From Ectothiorhodospira marina (GTDB lineage: Bacteria; Pseudomonadota; Gammaproteobacteria; Ectothiorhodospirales; Ectothiorhodospiraceae), in NCBI RefSeq assembly GCF_900109495.1, contig NZ_FOAA01000021.1:1-45869 (forward strand): a DNA stretch of 45,869 nt. Direction: 5' to 3'. The notes beneath the pieces were generated by a model. The model searched no databases and was not told the origin of the DNA. It worked only from the letters and a program-made list of their open reading frames with translations. A program made the position numbers and the translations under genes. Shown one piece after another: positions 1-8,511 of this stretch. How positions within the stretch are numbered: the stretch's first letter is position 1; each line of letters opens with the position of its first letter.

Positions 1-63
1 CTGCTGCCCTATCACTGGGAACCGCGCACCCAGGCCTGCGGGGAGAATGCCAGCGGGGAGTGA
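1..63 (+). CDS. C-terminal end of an unidentified protein (partial)
   Basis: Frame 1 is open from the window edge to a TGA at 61-63 and would encode the last 20 residues of a protein (LLPYHWEPRTQACGENASGE). The fragment is too short to identify a family, and reading it as coding rests only on the open frame and the stop. The 221 bases to the next start contain one family A repeat and no other gene that I can support. Confidence 0.3.
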   Translation: MLPYHWEPRTQACGENASGE

Positions 64-172
64 GGGGGTCTATATGGGTCCTACCGGACGCGTACAGGCA
101 TTCTGACCCGCCCCTTATCCACCCCCCAGGCCATCACAACCCACGGATAGACCGCCGGGCCCGAGGCACACC

Positions 173-197
173 CTTTCGCGGCCAAGGGCCGCTCCCA
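173..197 (-). repeat. Family A REP-like palindrome upstream of slt
   Basis: The stretch TTTCGCGGCCAAGGGCCGCT followed by CCCAC is a minus-oriented copy of the family A element GTGGGAGCGGCCCTNGGCCG. Its core CGGCCAAGGGCCG is an inverted repeat. Further copies lie near 5.45-5.6, 7.37-7.5 and 13.2-13.3 kb. The rest of 64-284 holds nothing else I can assign. Confidence 0.75.
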
Positions 198-284
198 CAC
201 CAGCCCCCCTTGCGGGAACTTGTGTCACGGCCTTAGAGTCATCCATGGATGTGCACCGGGCACTCACCCGGAAGGGGTTTATTC

Positions 285-2327
285 ATGTCATCGATCCGAC
301 TGGCCGGCCTGCTCATTCCGGCCCTGCTCCTGCTGCCGGGAATGGCAGCGGCCCTCACCTCCCAGAGCGCCGCCGAGCGCGATGCTTTCGAGCGCGCCGA
401 ATCGGCCCTGAACCGCGGAGACCGCCAGGCCTTCCAAACGGGCGTCAAGGCCCTTCAGGGGTATCCGCTACTGCCCTACCTGCTGCATGCCGACCTCAAC
501 GACCGATTCCCTCAAATCTCCTCGGGCGAGGTAGAACAATTCCTGGATCGCTGGGGCGATACGCCGCCGGGGCGCCGCCTGCAGGTCCGGTGGCTCACCC
601 AACTCGCCCGGGATGAAGACTGGGGCACCTACCGACAACACTACCAGGAGGGGCTGGGTACCACGCTCACCTGTCATCACCACACGGCCCTGCTCAAGAC
701 GGGCCAGCGCGAACGGGCCCTGGAGGGTGTGGAAGCGCTCTGGCTGGTGGGGCGATCTCAACCCGATGCCTGCGACCCCGTCTTCGATGCCTGGCGTGAC
801 GCCGGCCGCCTGACCCCCCGACTCGCCTGGGATCGCTTCAGCCTCGCCATGCAGGCCGGCCAGACCGGCTTGGCCCGCTACCTGCGCCGCTACATGCCGG
901 AAGAAGACCGCACCTGGGCCGATCGCTGGATCTCCCTGCATGCAGACCCCCAGGGCATCAAGGATATCCACTGGCGAGCCGACGCCCATCCCCACGCCAG
1001 CGAACTCCTCACCCACACCTTCAACCGACTGACCCGCGATGATCCACGCAAGGCCCTGGAGATATGGGAAAGCGCGGAGTCCGACTGGGGACTGAGCCGC
1101 CAGGACGCCCTGGACACCCAGCGCTTCATCGCCCTGCGACTGGCGGTGCGCGAGCGCGAGGCGGCTCTGCCCCATCTGGCATCGCTTTCACATGCTGTGT
1201 TCGATGATACCCTTCGACAATGGCAGGCCCGCGCCGCCCTGGCAGGCCAGGACTGGGAGACCGTGGCCCGCGCCATCACCCACCTGTCGGCTGACAGCCG
1301 TAGCGAGGATGTCTGGCGCTACTGGCATGCCCGTGCCCTGGAGCAGTTGGGCGACGACAAGAGCGCCCGCACCCTGTACGCGCGAGTTGCCGAAAGCCGC
1401 AACTTCTACGGCTTTCTCGCCGCCGACCGCATCAATGCGCCCTATCGCATCGGCCATCGCCCGCTGGAGGTGGAGCCCGGCCGCCTGGAAGACATCGCCC
1501 AACACGACACCCTGCGACGCGCCATGGAACTGCGTGCCCTGGGGCGCCACATCGACGCCCGTCGGGAGTGGTTCTACCTGCAAAACCAACTGGAGGGCGA
1601 TGACCTGGCGGCAGCCGCCCTCCTGGCCCGCGGCGCGGGCTGGCACGATCGGGCCATCTTTGCGGCGGCCCGAGCCCAACGCTATGACGACATCGACCTG
1701 CGTTTCCCCCTGGTGCACGCCGGGCTGATCACTGAAAAGGCCTCGGAGCAGGGCATCAACCCCGCCTGGGCCATGGCCGTGGCCCGTCAGGAAAGCGCCT
1801 TCATGGAGGATGCCCGCTCCCACGCTGGGGCCCTGGGGCTGATGCAGATCATGCCCGCTACCGGACGCTCCATGGCCCCCAACGTGGGCCTGAGCATCAA
1901 CCACAACCTGCAACTGCTGGATCCACGGGTCAACGTGAGCATCGGCACCTATTACCTCAAGCGCAATCTGGAGGGGTTTGGTGGGCATCCGATGCTCTCC
2001 ACCGCCGCCTACAACGCCGGCGCCGGCCGGGTGCGCAGCTGGCTGCCCGATCACACGCTGCCCGCCGATGTATGGGCTGAACTGATCCCCTTCCACGAGA
2101 CCCGCGACTATGTGCGCCGTGTGCTCGCCTATCAGGTGATCTACGAGGTGCGCATGGGCCTGACCCCCACCACCCTGAGCAGCCTGCTACCGCCGGTGAC
2201 ACCCCGCGCGCGATTGAGTCAGTCCCAGATCCTGCATCAAACCCGCTGGTCCGGCGATGACCACCTGAGCCAGCCGCTGACAGAGATCTGCGATGCACCG
2301 GGATATACGGAGACTCCTTGCCTATAA
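285..2327 (+). CDS. slt: Soluble lytic murein transglycosylase (Slt70 family)
   Basis: Periplasmic enzyme that cleaves the MurNAc-GlcNAc bond of peptidoglycan and leaves 1,6-anhydro-MurNAc ends, as known for Slt70. The 680-residue product starts with a signal peptide (MSSIRLAGLLIPALLLLPG, cleavage near AAA-LTS). A long alpha-helical superhelical U domain follows, then a C-terminal lysozyme-like domain with the family motifs QESAF (catalytic Glu near residue 503), GLMQIMPATG and AYNAG. The ATG at 285 is chosen over an upstream in-frame ATG at 249 because GAAGGGG lies 7 bases before it and the signal peptide begins there. Length is close to E. coli Slt. It stands alone, followed by a repeat-filled gap of about 370 bases. 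Confidence 0.95.
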   Translation: MSSIRLAGLLIPALLLLPGMAAALTSQSAAERDAFERAESALNRGDRQAFQTGVKALQGYPLLPYLLHADLNDRFPQISSGEVEQFLDRWGDTPPGRRLQVRWLTQLARDEDWGTYRQHYQEGLGTTLTCHHHTALLKTGQRERALEGVEALWLVGRSQPDACDPVFDAWRDAGRLTPRLAWDRFSLAMQAGQTGLARYLRRYMPEEDRTWADRWISLHADPQGIKDIHWRADAHPHASELLTHTFNRLTRDDPRKALEIWESAESDWGLSRQDALDTQRFIALRLAVREREAALPHLASLSHAVFDDTLRQWQARAALAGQDWETVARAITHLSADSRSEDVWRYWHARALEQLGDDKSARTLYARVAESRNFYGFLAADRINAPYRIGHRPLEVEPGRLEDIAQHDTLRRAMELRALGRHIDARREWFYLQNQLEGDDLAAAALLARGAGWHDRAIFAAARAQRYDDIDLRFPLVHAGLITEKASEQGINPAWAMAVARQESAFMEDARSHAGALGLMQIMPATGRSMAPNVGLSINHNLQLLDPRVNVSIGTYYLKRNLEGFGGHPMLSTAAYNAGAGRVRSWLPDHTLPADVWAELIPFHETRDYVRRVLAYQVIYEVRMGLTPTTLSSLLPPVTPRARLSQSQILHQTRWSGDDHLSQPLTEICDAPGYTETPCL

Positions 2328-2337
2328 AGGGCTCAGG

Positions 2338-2614
2338 CCCTCACCCCAACCCCTCTCCCGCCAGCGGGAGAGGGGCTCACCCCCCTTCTCCCCCGAACGC
2401 AGAGGGCCCCGTCTCCCTTCTCCCCCGAGCGCAGAGGGCCCCGTCTCCCTTCTCCCCCGAGCGCAGAGGGCCCCGTCTCCCTTCTCCCCCAAACGCAGAG
2501 GGACCCGTCTCCCTTCTCCCCCGAACGCAGAGGGCCCCGTCTCCCTTCTCCCCCGAACGCAGAGGGACCCGTCTCCCTTCTCCCCTGGGGGAGAAGGGCT
2601 GGGGATGAGGGGGA
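2338..2614. repeat. Composite family B C-rich palindrome block
   Basis: The block opens with the hairpin CCCTCACCCCAACCCCTCTC plus CCGCCAGCGGGAGAGGGG (2338-2376). It closes with CTTCTCCCCTGGGGGAGAAG followed by GGCTGGGGATGAGGGG (to 2612). Between them lies a 32-bp tandem array. The outer sequences recur at 13.0, 15.9, 21.1, 25.7 and 28.0 kb. The trailing tag GAAGCGGCGGGCAC (2613-2626) also recurs at 21125 and, in near-identical form, at 28054. Apparent reading frames across the block are repeat-encoded low complexity and I do not call them genes. Confidence 0.9.
2398..2589. repeat. Six 32-bp tandem units (minisatellite) inside a family B element
   Basis: The motif CGCAGAGGG begins at 2398, 2430, 2462, 2494, 2526 and 2558, an exact period of 32. 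Units differ at only a few positions: GGGCCCC or GGGACCC, and CCGAG, CCGAA or CCAAA before the next unit. There are no unique spacers, so this is not a CRISPR. It looks like an internal expansion of the pyrimidine-rich arm of a family B element. Confidence 0.9.
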
Positions 2615-2693
2615 AGCGGCGGGCACTCCACCCCCTTTACATCCCCCAGCAGAGCGTTCCATCCTGACCTTCCACCCACACCCCCAAGCCACC

Positions 2694-3578
2694 ATGACCC
2701 TCTGGCAAAACCTCTCCCACCAGATCACCCAAGCCAGTGGCAAGGCCTTCACCCTCAAGAACTACCGGGGGGCCGGGGGTGGCTGCATCAATGAGGCGGC
2801 GGTGCTGGAAGGCAAGGAGGGTCGCAGCTTCTTCGTCAAGCTCAACCGCCCGGAACTGGAAGACATGTTCGCCGCCGAGGCCGAAGGCCTGCAGGCACTG
2901 GGCGAGCCAGGGGAGATCCGCGTGCCCACACCCTTGTGTCATGGCATCACCGATGGGCGCAGTTACCTCATCATGGAACACATCCCCCTGGGCGGTCCGC
3001 GCCACTCCCGCGTCTTCGGGGAACAGCTGGCCCGGCTGCACCAGCACACCCAGCCCCGCCATGGCTGGCACCGGGACAACACCATCGGCAGCACGCCGCA
3101 GATCAATACCTGGAGCAACGACTGGGTTCATTTCTGGCGCGAGCATCGCCTGGGCTACCAAGTGGAGCGTGCGCGAAGCCAGGGCGCCGGGCAAACCCTG
3201 GTGGAGGCCGTGGAAGAGTTGATGGAATCCCTGCCCGCCTTCTTCCAGGACTACCAGCCCCAGGCCTCGGTCCTGCACGGCGACCTGTGGGGCGGCAATC
3301 ACGACTCAGACGCGCAAGGCAACCCGGTGATCTTCGACCCGGCGGTGTACTACGGCGACCGGGAGACGGACGTGGCCATGACCGAGCTGTTCGGCGGCTG
3401 CGACCGGGACTTTTACGCGGCTTACGATGCGACGTGGCCCCGGGACCCGGGGTATGGGGTGCGCAAGGACCTGTACAACCTGTACCACCTGCTGAACCAC
3501 TTCAATCTGTTTGGTGGGGGCTATGCGGGTCAGTCGGAGCGGTTGGCACGGCGGCTACTGGCGGAGGTTCGGGGGTAA
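2694..3578 (+). CDS. Fructosamine kinase family protein
   Basis: Member of the fructosamine-kinase / YniA family (aminoglycoside phosphotransferase fold). The family phosphorylates ketoamines such as ribulosamines or fructosamines on glycated proteins, so a cytoplasmic protein deglycation role is the best guess. Of the 294 residues, the visible kinase features are the lysine of FFVKL (about residue 49), the catalytic loop LHGDLWGGN (Asp near 197, Asn near 202) and the metal-binding FDPAVYYGD (about 214-222). It follows a repeat block and has its own start; no good Shine-Dalgarno is visible. Its 3' end overlaps the end of rsmD on the other strand by 77 bases. The true substrate cannot be read from sequence. 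Confidence 0.88.
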   Translation: MTLWQNLSHQITQASGKAFTLKNYRGAGGGCINEAAVLEGKEGRSFFVKLNRPELEDMFAAEAEGLQALGEPGEIRVPTPLCHGITDGRSYLIMEHIPLGGPRHSRVFGEQLARLHQHTQPRHGWHRDNTIGSTPQINTWSNDWVHFWREHRLGYQVERARSQGAGQTLVEAVEELMESLPAFFQDYQPQASVLHGDLWGGNHDSDAQGNPVIFDPAVYYGDRETDVAMTELFGGCDRDFYAAYDATWPRDPGYGVRKDLYNLYHLLNHFNLFGGGYAGQSERLARRLLAEVRG

Positions 3579-4143
3579 GAACAAGCACCCCCCTGACCTC
3601 CCCCGCCCGAGTCTCCCGCAGCACCTCCCACCCCGCCGGCAATCCCGGCGCCGACGCATCCGACTCATATTCCAGATACACCCGCGCACCCGGTCGCAAT
3701 AGCCCAGGGCGCTCCAGAGCCTCGATGGACTCCACCAGCAGCCCCGTGCGATAGGGCGGATCCAGAAACACCAGATCAAACCCCTCATCGCACTGCCTGA
3801 GATACCCCAGCCCATCCCGGGCCTGCACCTCGATCTGCTGAGCGCCCAAGGCCGCCACCTGCTCACGCAGATGCCCCGCCAACCGGGCATCACGCTCCAC
3901 CATCACCACCCGCGCGGCCCCGCGCGAGGCCGCTTCAAACCCCAGGGCCCCGGAGCCGGCGAACAGATCCAGGCATCGGGCCCCAGGCATGATCGGTTGC
4001 AGCCAGTTGAACAGGGTCTCGCGCACCCGATCCGGCGTGGGCCTCAGGCCCGGCGCATGGGGCACCGGCAAGCGACGGCTGCGCCAGGCCCCGCCGATGA
4101 TCCGCAGCCGCCCGGGGGCGCCCCGGCGCGGCGCGCCCCTCAA
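3502..4143 (-). CDS. rsmD: 16S rRNA (guanine966-N2)-methyltransferase RsmD
   Basis: Methylates G966 of 16S rRNA within the small subunit, by family. The 213-residue product begins with the typical RLRIIGGAWRSRRLPV stretch, continues with the SAM-binding DLFAGSGALGFEA (about 59-71), and carries the N6/N2-methylase motif DPPY (128-131). No ATG is available near the expected N-terminus. The likely start is the TTG at 4143, which overlaps the stop of the upstream M16 gene (TTGA). The last 77 bases overlap the convergent kinase gene. The C-terminal tail after VLVLTPEPP is proline-rich and looks non-conserved, which suggests extension into the neighbour. Confidence 0.92.
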   Translation of the reverse strand: MRGAPRRGAPGRLRIIGGAWRSRRLPVPHAPGLRPTPDRVRETLFNWLQPIMPGARCLDLFAGSGALGFEAASRGAARVVMVERDARLAGHLREQVAALGAQQIEVQARDGLGYLRQCDEGFDLVFLDPPYRTGLLVESIEALERPGLLRPGARVYLEYESDASAPGLPAGWEVLRETRAGEVRGVLVLTPEPPPVAAVPTAPTDPHSPHQTD

Positions 4144-5435
4144 CCCTCGCCTCCGACGATCACCGTCACCATCCGATCAGGGTCCACGCGGCGCGCAAAG
4201 GCCTCGTTCACCTGCTCCGGGGTCAGGGCCTCCACCTTGTCCGTGAAGGTGTCCAGAAAATCCAGGGGCAGATCATAAAAGCCCATCATGGCCACGTGAT
4301 CCAGGATCCCGGAATTGCTGGCCGTGCGCAGCGGGAAGCCTCCCACGATATTGCGCACGCTGGCGTTCAACTCATCATTGTCCAGCCCCTCGGCCACGAA
4401 GTCCTCCAGGGTGGCGCGCATCACGCCGATGGCCTCGTCCGCCTGGCTCACCTGGGTCTGCACCCCCATGATGAAGGGTCCGTCCTGGGACATGGGCGAG
4501 AAATAGCTGAACACGCTATAGGCCAGCCCCCGCTGGGTGCGCACCTCATCCATCAGACGGGAGGTGAACCCGCTACCGCCCAGGCGGTGGTTGCCCACAT
4601 ACAGGGGGAAGTAATCCTCATCCCCCCGGGCCATCCCGGGCTGCCCCATGAACACATGTACCTGTTCGGAAGGGAAGGACACCCGCACCGTCTCGGCGGA
4701 CTCCAGGGCCGCCACCTCCGGCAGGGCCGGTGCCGGCTCCCCCTCAGGCAGGGCCGCGGCCACCCGCTCGGCCACCGCCTCGGCCTGCTCCCGATCCAGG
4801 CCACCGACCAGGGCCAGCACACCGTTTCGGGCCACATAATAGCGTTCGTGGAAGGCCTTCAGATCGTCGGTGGTGACGGATTCCAGGCCCTCCCGCGTGC
4901 CAATGGGCATGCGCGCATAGGGATGATCGCCGTACACCGCTTCATAGAAGGTGCGCCGGGCGATCGCCCCCGGGTTCTGCTCCTGGGCCTGCAGGGCCAC
5001 CCGGGCCTGGCGCCGTGCCCGGTCCAGCGCGCGCTGCTCGAAATGAGGCTGGCTCACCGTGGTCACAAAGGTCTCCACCGCCGTCTCCATCCAGTCCGCC
5101 TCGGTGAGGGTGCGCAGGGAGGCCATGGCCATGTCCCGCTGCGAGTCGCTGCTGAACTGGGCCCCCACGCCCTCAAAGCGCTCGGCGATGGCATCCGCAT
5201 CCCAGTCGCCAGCCCCATCGGAGAGCAGGGTATTGGTCAGCCGCGCCAATCCGGGCTGATCGCCGTCCCGGGCACTGCCGCCATTGAAGACCAGTCGCAT
5301 GTCCACCATGGGCAGGGCGGGGGCCGGCACGAAATACACCTTGAGCCCGTTATCGGTCTCCCAGTGCTGGATGTCATCCTCCCCCGCCCCGGCGCCTGCC
5401 GGCAGCCCAAACACCAGCACCAGAGCCAACACCAT
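4140..5435 (-). CDS. M16 family peptidase homologue lacking the zinc motif
   Basis: Second member of an M16 pair, exported to the periplasm or envelope. From the chosen start it has 431 residues: a signal peptide (MVLALVLVFGLPAGAGAG), an N-terminal M16 domain, and a C-terminal M16 domain containing GLAYSVFSYFSP. Where an active enzyme has HxxEH this protein reads LARLTN, so it should bind no zinc and serve as the partner half-clamp of the active M16 encoded just upstream. The frame stays open upstream to a GTG at 5663 that overlaps the preceding stop, but those 76 codons are mostly family A repeat sequence (FAAKGRSH, FAAEGRSH). I prefer the ATG at 5435, which has AGGTGG 6 bases upstream and starts a good signal peptide. 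The longer product cannot be excluded. Confidence 0.85.
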   Translation of the reverse strand: MVLALVLVFGLPAGAGAGEDDIQHWETDNGLKVYFVPAPALPMVDMRLVFNGGSARDGDQPGLARLTNTLLSDGAGDWDADAIAERFEGVGAQFSSDSQRDMAMASLRTLTEADWMETAVETFVTTVSQPHFEQRALDRARRQARVALQAQEQNPGAIARRTFYEAVYGDHPYARMPIGTREGLESVTTDDLKAFHERYYVARNGVLALVGGLDREQAEAVAERVAAALPEGEPAPALPEVAALESAETVRVSFPSEQVHVFMGQPGMARGDEDYFPLYVGNHRLGGSGFTSRLMDEVRTQRGLAYSVFSYFSPMSQDGPFIMGVQTQVSQADEAIGVMRATLEDFVAEGLDNDELNASVRNIVGGFPLRTASNSGILDHVAMMGFYDLPLDFLDTFTDKVEALTPEQVNEAFARRVDPDRMVTVIVGGEG

Positions 5436-5446
5436 CCCCTTCCACC

Positions 5447-5610
5447 TGTGGGAGCGGCCCTCGGCCGCGAAGATCGAAGCCCCCTCACCCTCCAGTGCCC
5501 CCCTCTTCGCGGCGAAAGCGCCGCTCCCACACTCAACCCCATCCACTTCAACCTCCCAAGCCAATGCCCCCCTCCCGTGGGAGCGGCCCTTGGCCGCGAA
5601 AATCGAAGCC
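5447..5610. repeat. Three family A REP-like elements in alternating orientation
   Basis: GTGGGAGCGGCCCTCGGCCG lies at about 5450-5469 (plus orientation). An inverted variant CGCGGCGAAAGCGCCGCTCC lies at about 5512-5531. GTGGGAGCGGCCCTTGGCCG lies at about 5576-5595 (plus orientation). Both plus copies continue GCGAARATCGAAGCC. The alternation resembles BIME-type REP mosaics. They separate the two M16 genes, yet leave the minus-strand frame between them open. Confidence 0.85.
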
Positions 5611-5659
5611 ACAGTCGGTTTGCCCTTCACCATCCACAATCCAGTCATCATCAACCCCC

Positions 5660-7036
5660 TCACCGCAGGTGCCCTTCAAAGTTGCTCGGCGGATCATCCG
5701 GATCGATGGGCTGTGGGTCCAGCCAGGCCACCGTACGTTGATCCGGATCGAAATAGCGTCGTGCCACCTCCTGCACCTGCTCAGCCGTGACCGCGCGCAC
5801 CCGCTCAGCGAAGCGCTCGCCCTCTTCCCAGGACAACCCCACGCTTTCGAGCATGCCCAGTTGCATGGCCTGCCCCTGGATGGAATCCCGGCGATACACA
5901 TCCCGCGCCACCACCTGGGCCTTCACCCGCTCCAGTTCCGACGCACTGACGGGTTCGTCCTTGAGCCGTTCCAGGGCCTCAATCAGGGCCTGCTCCACCT
6001 CGTCCCGATCCGCATCGGAAGAGGGCGTGGCGCTTACCATGAACAGGTTGTCCAGACGCGAAAACGGCGTGTAACTCACCCTGGCGGAGGCCACCAACTC
6101 CCGCTCCCGTTCCAGTTCCCGGGGGATGCGGGCACTTTCGCCGCCGTCGAGCACGCCGGAAGCCACCAGTAGGGCATAAGGCTCCCAGGATGCCTCGGCG
6201 GTGAGCAGCACCGGCACCTTGTAGCCCATGAGCAGCTGCGGCACCCGTGCCGGTGCCTTGACGGTGATGCGCCGCTCACCCAGCTGGCGGGCCTCGGTGC
6301 GGGATTTCACCTGGGGCAACGCCTGGGCGGGGATATCGCCGAAATGGGCCTTGGCCATCTCATGCACGTGATCCGGGTCCACGTCCCCCACCACCACCAG
6401 GAGGGCATTGTTGGGGGCATACCAGCGCTCGTACCAGTCGCGCATATCCGCCACGGTGTATTCGTCGATATCCACCATCCAGCCGATCACCGGCATGCCA
6501 TAGGGGCTGTTGAGCCAGGCGGTGGCATTGAAATGCTCCCGGGTGAGGGCATTGGGGTTGTCCTCGGTACGCAGGCGGCGCTCCTCGCGCACCACCCGCA
6601 TCTCCTGGACGAACGCATCCTCGGGGAGGGTCAGGTTCTGCATGCGGTCCGCCTCCAGTTCCAGGGCCCGGTCCAGATGCCGGGCGGCCAGTTGCTGGAA
6701 GTAGGCCGTGTAATCGCGGCTGGTAAAGGCATTCTCCCGGCCCCCCAACTCGGCGATGATGCGTGAGAACTCTCCCGCCGGATGGGCCTCCGTGCCCTTG
6801 AACATCATGTGCTCCAGGGCATGGGAGACCCCGGTGATGCCCCCATGCTCATGGCTTGCACCCACCCGATACCACACCATGGACGACACCACGGGCGCCC
6901 GGGTGTCGGGGCGCACCAGCACCTTCATGCCGTTGTCCAGTTCATATTCAAAGACGTCGCTCCCCGACCCGGCCAGCGCAGGGCCGGTGCCGAACAGGAG
7001 CAATGCAAGGCAAAGCAGCAGGGCTTTCTGTTTCAT
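5660..7036 (-). CDS. Zinc-dependent M16 family peptidase (active subunit)
   Basis: Exported metallopeptidase of the pitrilysin/insulinase clan; the substrate is unknown. The 458-residue product starts with a signal peptide (MKQKALLLCLALLLFGTGPALA). The inverted zinc motif is HALEH at 72-76, with the third ligand expected at Glu151/152 in VVREERR about 76 residues later. Both M16 domains are present. The downstream gene encodes the zinc-free partner, a common two-gene arrangement in gammaproteobacteria between ftsY and rsmD. The ATG at 7036 lies 62 bases from the divergent ftsY start, so the two genes share a short promoter region. Confidence 0.93.
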   Translation of the reverse strand: MKQKALLLCLALLLFGTGPALAGSGSDVFEYELDNGMKVLVRPDTRAPVVSSMVWYRVGASHEHGGITGVSHALEHMMFKGTEAHPAGEFSRIIAELGGRENAFTSRDYTAYFQQLAARHLDRALELEADRMQNLTLPEDAFVQEMRVVREERRLRTEDNPNALTREHFNATAWLNSPYGMPVIGWMVDIDEYTVADMRDWYERWYAPNNALLVVVGDVDPDHVHEMAKAHFGDIPAQALPQVKSRTEARQLGERRITVKAPARVPQLLMGYKVPVLLTAEASWEPYALLVASGVLDGGESARIPRELERERELVASARVSYTPFSRLDNLFMVSATPSSDADRDEVEQALIEALERLKDEPVSASELERVKAQVVARDVYRRDSIQGQAMQLGMLESVGLSWEEGERFAERVRAVTAEQVQEVARRYFDPDQRTVAWLDPQPIDPDDPPSNFEGHLR

Positions 7037-7098
7037 TTCGGCGGACGTTCCTCAGTGGTAGGATGTGGCAACTTGATCACCGTAGACCTTCTCAACCC

Positions 7099-8484
7099 AT
7101 GTTCGGTTTCAGAAAGAAGAAAAAGCCCGAGGAGCCCACCCAGGCCCCCAAGCCTTCCGAGGCCCCCAAGACCTCGGAAGACAACGCGACCTTCGAGGCT
7201 CTGGAGATCATTGAGGCCCCCGAGGGTATCAGGTCTCCCAGGCGGGACAAGGCCGGCCCTGCGCCCAAGGATGCGCCCAGGGACGCCCCCAAGGTCCAAC
7301 CACCCCAGCCCCCGAAGGCACCCGAGCCCAAGCCCGCGGAAGCCAAGGCCCCGGCCCCCCCGGCGGCCGACAAACCGTGGGAGCAGCCCTCGGCCGCGAA
7401 GCCAGAACCCGACAAGGCACCCGAGCCCAAGCCCGCGGAAGCCAAGGCCCCGGCCCCCCCGGCGGCCGACAAACCGTGGGAGCAGCCCTCGGCCGCGAAG
7501 CCAGAACCCGACAAGACCCCTGCCGACCAGGAAGCCCCCCCCGCCAGCAAGGCCGGCCTCTTCTCCCGCCTGCGCAAGGGCCTGTCCAAGACCTCCTCCA
7601 CCCTCACCGATGGCATGGCCGGTCTGGTCATGGGCAAGAAGGCCATCGACGATGAACTGCTGGAAGAGCTGGAAACCCGCCTGCTGATGGCCGATGTGGG
7701 CATCGAGGCCACCGAGGAGATCCTGGACAACCTGACCTCCCGTGTCGCCCGCAAGGAGCTCAAGGACGCCGAGGCCCTGGTCAAGGCCCTGGAAGCCGCC
7801 ATGGTAGATGTGCTCCAACCCGTGCAGGAACCCCTGCAGATCGACCGTGATCACAAGCCCTACGTCATCCTGGTGCTGGGCATCAACGGCTCGGGCAAGA
7901 CCACCACCATCGGCAAGCTCACCCACCGCCTGCGGTCCCAGGGCCTGTCGGTGATGCTGGCCGCGGGCGACACCTTCCGCGCCGCCGCCGTGGAGCAGCT
8001 ACAGACCTGGGGTGAACGCAACCAGGCCCCGGTGATCTCCCAGGGCAAGGGCGCCGACTCCGCCTCGGTGATCTACGATGGCCTGCAGGCCGCCAAGGCC
8101 CGCGGCATGGACGTGCTCATCGCCGACACCGCCGGCCGTCTGCACACCCAGAGCAATCTCATGGACGAACTCAAGAAGGTCAAACGGGTGATACAGCGCC
8201 TGGAGCCGGAAGCCCCTCACGAAATCCTCCTGGTGGTGGATGGCGGCACCGGCCAGAACGCCCTCAACCAGGCCCAGGACTTCGACCTGGCCATGGGCGT
8301 GACCGGCATTGCCGTCACCAAGCTGGACGGCACCGCCAAGGGCGGCATCCTGTTTGCCATGGCCCAGAAGGTGGGCATCCCGGTGCGCTTCATCGGCGTG
8401 GGGGAGAGCATCGAGGACCTGCGCGAGTTCGACGCCAAGGACTTTGCCCGGGCACTGCTGTCGGATGGCGCTCAAAAGGAGTGA
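7099..8484 (+). CDS. ftsY: Signal recognition particle receptor FtsY
   Basis: SRP-receptor GTPase that docks ribosome-SRP complexes at the inner membrane. The product has 461 residues. It starts with a basic tip MFGFRKKKK, followed by a long Pro/Ala/Lys/Glu-rich A domain (about 10-165) and the NG domain. GTPase motifs are GINGSGKTTT (from about 261), DTFRAAAVEQL, DTAGRL and TKLDGTAKGG. Residues 74-106 and 107-139 are a perfect tandem duplication containing a family A repeat. The ATG at 7099 fits the family N-terminus, though no clear Shine-Dalgarno is seen. It heads the ftsY-ftsE-ftsX cluster, with 27 bases before ftsE. Confidence 0.97.
   Translation: MFGFRKKKKPEEPTQAPKPSEAPKTSEDNATFEALEIIEAPEGIRSPRRDKAGPAPKDAPRDAPKVQPPQPPKAPEPKPAEAKAPAPPAADKPWEQPSAAKPEPDKAPEPKPAEAKAPAPPAADKPWEQPSAAKPEPDKTPADQEAPPASKAGLFSRLRKGLSKTSSTLTDGMAGLVMGKKAIDDELLEELETRLLMADVGIEATEEILDNLTSRVARKELKDAEALVKALEAAMVDVLQPVQEPLQIDRDHKPYVILVLGINGSGKTTTIGKLTHRLRSQGLSVMLAAGDTFRAAAVEQLQTWGERNQAPVISQGKGADSASVIYDGLQAAKARGMDVLIADTAGRLHTQSNLMDELKKVKRVIQRLEPEAPHEILLVVDGGTGQNALNQAQDFDLAMGVTGIAVTKLDGTAKGGILFAMAQKVGIPVRFIGVGESIEDLREFDAKDFARALLSDGAQKE
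7318..7515 (+). repeat. Perfect 99-bp tandem duplication inside ftsY
   Basis: Two 99-base units (7318-7416 and 7417-7515) read identically. Each encodes 33 residues starting APEPKPAEAK and ending KPEPDK. Each contains GTGGGAGCAGCCCTCGGCCG, a family A element with one changed base, translated as WEQPSAAK. Identity at every position, including third codon positions, implies a recent duplication or gene conversion. Confidence 0.95.
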
Positions 8485-8511
8485 CGGCGCCCCTCGCGCC
8501 ATCCCCAATCC

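Noticed and set aside
2398-2589. CRISPR-like regular repeats
   Set aside because: The 32-base units are directly adjacent with no unique spacers and no cas genes are nearby.
2293-2667. Proline/serine-rich reading frames across the minisatellite on both strands
   Set aside because: They are pure translations of the tandem repeat, with no ribosome-binding site; a 32-base period also rotates the frame.
4296-5741. Long plus-strand reading frame (about 480 codons) opposite the M16 gene
   Set aside because: Antisense shadow of a GC-rich gene; rich in His/Pro/Gly/Gln without domain character, while the minus strand encodes a clear M16 protein.
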